Shown piece by piece: positions 60,624-64,000 of a stretch of 64,000 nucleotides of DNA. The stretch lies in the NCBI RefSeq assembly GCF_046630445.1, contig NC_092341.1, positions 218,517,501 to 218,581,500 on the forward strand, given 5' to 3'. Origin of the DNA: Rutidosis leptorrhynchoides (taxonomy: Eukaryota; Streptophyta; Magnoliopsida; Asterales; Asteraceae). Below the pieces are notes generated by a model. The model had not been told where the DNA came from. It did not search any database and worked only from the letters and a program-made list of their open reading frames with translations. The translations under genes were made by a program, and so were the position numbers. Numbering within the stretch: the first letter of the stretch is position 1; the number at the start of each line of letters is the position of its first letter.

Positions 60624-61839
60624 TGTAGAGACCCGTCCTAATCCATCCGGACAAAGTCCATATCGATTATAAACGATTCACAACAGTTGATTACATCGCG
60701 AGGTACTTGACCTATATATGATACATTTTACAAACATTGCATTCGTTTTTGAAAAGACAAACTTTCGTTACATCGAAAGTTGACGGCAGACATACCATAT
60801 TATAGTATATCTAACTATAATTGACTTAATAATAATAATCTTGATGAACTCAATGACTCGAATGCAACATCTTTTGAAATATGTCATGAATGACTCCAAG
60901 TAATATCTTTAAAATGAGCAATTGCACAGCGGAAGACTTCTTGCATACCTGAGAATAAACATGTTTTAAAGTGTCAACCAAAAGGTTGGTGAGTTCATTA
61001 GTTTAACATAAATAATCAATTCCATCATTTTAATAGACCACAAGAATTTCATTTCCAGTTCTCATAAATATACGTCCCATGCATAGAGACAAAAATATCA
61101 TTCATATGGATTGAACACCTGGTAACCGACATTAACAAAATGCATATAAGAATATCCCCTATCATTCCGAGAAATCCTTCGGACATGATAAAACAACATC
61201 AAGTACTAAAGCATCCGGTACTTTGGATGAGGTTTGTTAGGCGCAATAGATCTATCTTTAGGATTCGCGTCAATTAGTAGATCGGTTTACTAATTCTTAG
61301 GTTACCAAGCAAAAAGGGGCATATTCGGATTCGATCATTCAACCATATAATGTAGTTTCGATTACTTGTGTCTATTTCGTAAAACATTTATAAAAATTGC
61401 GCATGTATTCTCAGCCCAAAAATATAAATGGTAAAAAGGCAAATGAAACTCACTGTAATGTATTTTGTAGTAAAAATACATATGACGACATTGAACAATG
61501 CAGGGTTGGCTTTGGATTCACGAACCTATATCATTTGTATATATATTAAAACACGTAATAGTAATCGATCAATTATATATATATTTTTGTTATTAATAAT
61601 ATACTTGTTATACTATATATTATTTAGATCAATTTAGTTTATATATTTTATATAACTATTACATATCTTTAATAATAAAAAATATATTTTAAGGTTTAGT
61701 ATCTGTTTATATATTAATTGATATAGCTTAACTAATATCTTTTTAGTAATAAAAGTATAGTATAATGTTTCCTTATATAAAAATATTTATTTATAATAAT
61801 ATAGATAGTTTTAGTGATAACAAAATAATAATTTTATAT

Positions 61840-62191
61840 GAATGATACTAATGATAATAAGTTTTATAGTAATAATACTTATAATTATGATTATATTAAT
61901 AATAATAATGATAATATTTATAATACTACTTATGTCACTAATAATAACAACAATATTCTTATTTATAACTATCATCATAATAATAATGATAGCTAATACT
62001 TGCATGACAAAATTTATAATAATAAATACATTAGTAATGTTAATAATAATAATAATAATGGTTTTAATACTTATAACTACTATCATTATAATAATATGTG
62101 TTATAATACTAATAATAACAATAATAGCAATAGCAATAATAATAATCATAATAATAACATTAATAATAATAATAATATAAATGATAATCAA

Positions 62192-62290
<99 letters not shown>
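61840..62290. repeat. AAT/ATA trinucleotide microsatellite region
   Basis: Degenerate AAT/ATG repeats from about 61840, then a pure AAT run of about 33 units (62192-62290). The Asn-rich and Ile-rich ORFs here come from the repeat. Confidence 0.85.
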
Positions 62291-62329
62291 TAAATATTAA
62301 CTATGGGAACTACCTCTTATGATACAAGT

Positions 62330-63260
62330 TCCAAAAAGAAAACGAGCCTCTGCAGGGCTCGAACCCATGACCCCTTGTTTATACCAAACATCCCATAACC
62401 ATTCTGCTGCTTTTGTTTTTCTGATTTCTAATCCACCTAAATCTATATATCCAAATCTATCTGTGTGGTTTCTTCTTCTTCCTCAAAAAAAAAACCAGAC
62501 GACATAAAACAATTAATCATACCCGCGAATTCTAAATTGGGTTAAGGCTTAAATTTAAATTGTAATCAACCTGTGTTGTGAGTTGAATCCATTAGAAGAA
62601 AAAAAAAATATCATAGCAGCAGTTGCTGCTTTAAAAAATATATATATATGAAGAACTTGCATTTGATTTTCGAGATTGGATTGAATTGAGACCTCAAAAC
62701 CTTCATGAATTATTTTCTAAATCATCATTATAATATGCTAGGATCCTCAATTGAACTTGAATTACCACAGATAACATAAATTCGATCGAAGAATCAATTT
62801 TGACTTTTTATTTTTTGAAACTTTGACCTCCAAATTCATCCTTGATTCTAAAAATTAGAAATTGAAATTTTGCAGAAAGATCGACCACAAGGTTCCTAAC
62901 ACTCCTACATTTTTAGATTTCGAAGAATAATTCGATTTTGAGGTTTTGATAAAAATAAGAAAAACAGAGGTATCGGCTTGTATATATCTGTTTCAAATTT
63001 TTCTTCTTCCAAATTGCAGTTATATTTGATATTGGTAAATAATGGCTTGAATGATTTCTTTCAAAAAAACACAGAAAGTCGTTTGGTTTATCGCGAATGG
63101 TGGTCGACCAGTTTTGTTTCATCAGTACAAATAAATAAATAAAAAATAGAATAGATAGGAACCTTCAATAGAATTTGGATTTATCCTTTTGTTTTGGATT
63201 CAGTTTGTATTCCATCAGAGACAAGAATCGAATATGAAGCAGTTAAATAGATATGTGAAA
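62330..63260. other. Non-coding stretch with a tRNA B-box-like word
   Basis: On the minus strand GGGTCATGGGTTCGAGCCC (about 62355-62373) resembles a Pol III B box (GGTTCGANNCC) and is followed by TGCAGAGGC. No full tRNA or A box could be recognised. The remainder is AT-rich with no convincing ORF. Confidence 0.4.
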
Positions 63261-63289
63261 TGGATTTATACTCTTTTCCTTAATTTTAA

Positions 63290-63560
63290 TGGTTATATGA
63301 TAATTATTAATAATTAATAAATAAATATATTAATAATAATAATTATTTTGATAACAACAATAAGTAATAATTATAATAATAATACTAAAAATAATAACAT
63401 TCATAGTAATATTAAATAATAATAATTATATTGATAATAATAATAATAATAGAAATATAATATTTATAATAATAATAACACCAAAATAATACTAATAATG
63501 ATGATGATATTTGAAAATGATAATAATCATAATACTATACTAATAATTTATATCATTAAC
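63290..63560. repeat. Degenerate AAT/ATA microsatellite region
   Basis: Interrupted TAATAATAAT runs with TGATGATGAT. Confidence 0.75.
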
Positions 63561-63684
63561 GATAATAATATTATTAGTAATACATCAATTTATATATATC
63601 AAATTTCATATTAGTATGTTTTATTTATTATTACTAATTAATATTGAAAGTAATATTACTATAACAATTATTTTTAACTTATAC

Positions 63685-64000
63685 GTTTAATTTAATATGT
63701 TACCTTTACACACTATCAACTATGTGATATTTAATAACTTATATCCAATATTTAATATTTATCCATTCTATATATATGTATTACAAAGTACATTTAATAT
63801 TAATTAATTATATTTAAGAATTATATCTATTTCTATATGTATAGTTTAATTTAATATGTTACCTTTACACACTATCAACTATGTGATATTTAATAACTTA
63901 TATCCAATATTTAATATTTATCCATTCTATATATATGTATTACAAAGTACATATAATATTAATTAATTATATTTAAGAATTATATCTATTTCTATATGTA
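63685..64000. repeat. Tandem repeat with 159-bp unit, at least two copies, open at the window edge
   Basis: GTTTAATTTAATATGTTACC begins at 63685 and again at 63844. The units are nearly identical over the whole visible length (one A/T difference noted near 63799/63953). The second copy is cut by the end of the window. Confidence 0.88.

Larger units (their letters stand above)
60624..64000 (-). mobile_element. Partial LTR G, same superfamily as F, running out of the window
   Basis: Starts TGTAGAGACCCGTCC and repeats the module order of F (about 60955 GAGAATAAACATGTTTTAAAGTGTCAACC, about 61402 GCATGTATTCTCAGCCCAAA, about 61516 ATTCACGAACCTATATC). Its right end is not seen. From about 61550 on the sequence is very AT-rich with AAT-type microsatellites, and I cannot say where the LTR stops. 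Confidence 0.5.

Noticed and set aside
61811-62290. ORFs rich in Ile or Asn on both strands (126, 112 and 96 codons)
   Set aside because: Translations of AAT/ATA trinucleotide repeats.

Overview
The window looks like repeat-dense nuclear DNA of a flowering plant. Supporting signs are plant-type Ty3/gypsy and Ty1/copia LTR retrotransposons primed from initiator Met-tRNA, GT-AG introns, a plant class-3 lipase gene and a plant-type F-box reading frame. A eudicot, perhaps Asteraceae, is my impression from the repeat style only. I recognise one host gene; almost everything else is nested retrotransposon. Layout, left to right: (1) 1-2427 is the 3' part of an LTR that appears to have inserted into a decayed Ty1/copia element (2428-5309, minus strand). 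The LTR of that copia element (from 5310) is split by element A. (2) Element A, 5470-14425, plus strand, is a complete Ty3/gypsy element with target duplication TACAC and about 1% LTR divergence. Its pol is broken by an in-frame TAG after gag, a frameshift and a TAA. Each of its LTRs carries an array of seven covarying hairpins with the same 10-nt loop. (3) 14426-20129 is the only gene-bearing stretch: a five-exon lipase gene on the minus strand (CDS 16312-18843, 442 codons), three 19-bp palindromes beyond its 3' end, and a CpG-rich minisatellite of 13-bp units beyond its 5' end. (4) Element B, 20130-33255, plus strand, is a 13.1-kb Ty3/gypsy element with 3.26-kb LTRs. Ahead of gag it carries two extra sense ORFs: an acidic protein and an intact F-box protein. 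Its gag-pol is a single frame with three amber stops.

(5) Element D, 33754-59270, minus strand, target duplication CTTAT, is an old-looking shell whose internal region holds only scraps of pol with no visible reverse transcriptase, yet its LTRs remain about 98-99% alike. Its left LTR contains solo LTR E (35012-37654). Its right LTR contains the complete element C (45275-57060, target duplication TAAAA), which has its own extra ORF ahead of gag and five in-frame stops in gag-pol. (6) 59271-59670 is unclassified, with a GA microsatellite. (7) 59671-64000 holds two related, partial LTRs in the same orientation, long AAT-type microsatellites, and a 159-bp tandem repeat that runs off the window edge.

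The order of events can be read from the nesting: the copia element before A and before the LTR at 1-2427; D before E and C. A, B and C all look recent by LTR identity, yet none has an unbroken gag-pol. Strongest items for follow-up: the covarying hairpin array of element A, the F-box ORF carried by element B together with the relic of a PPT/LTR junction just before its gag, and the sequence modules shared by the LTRs of otherwise different families.
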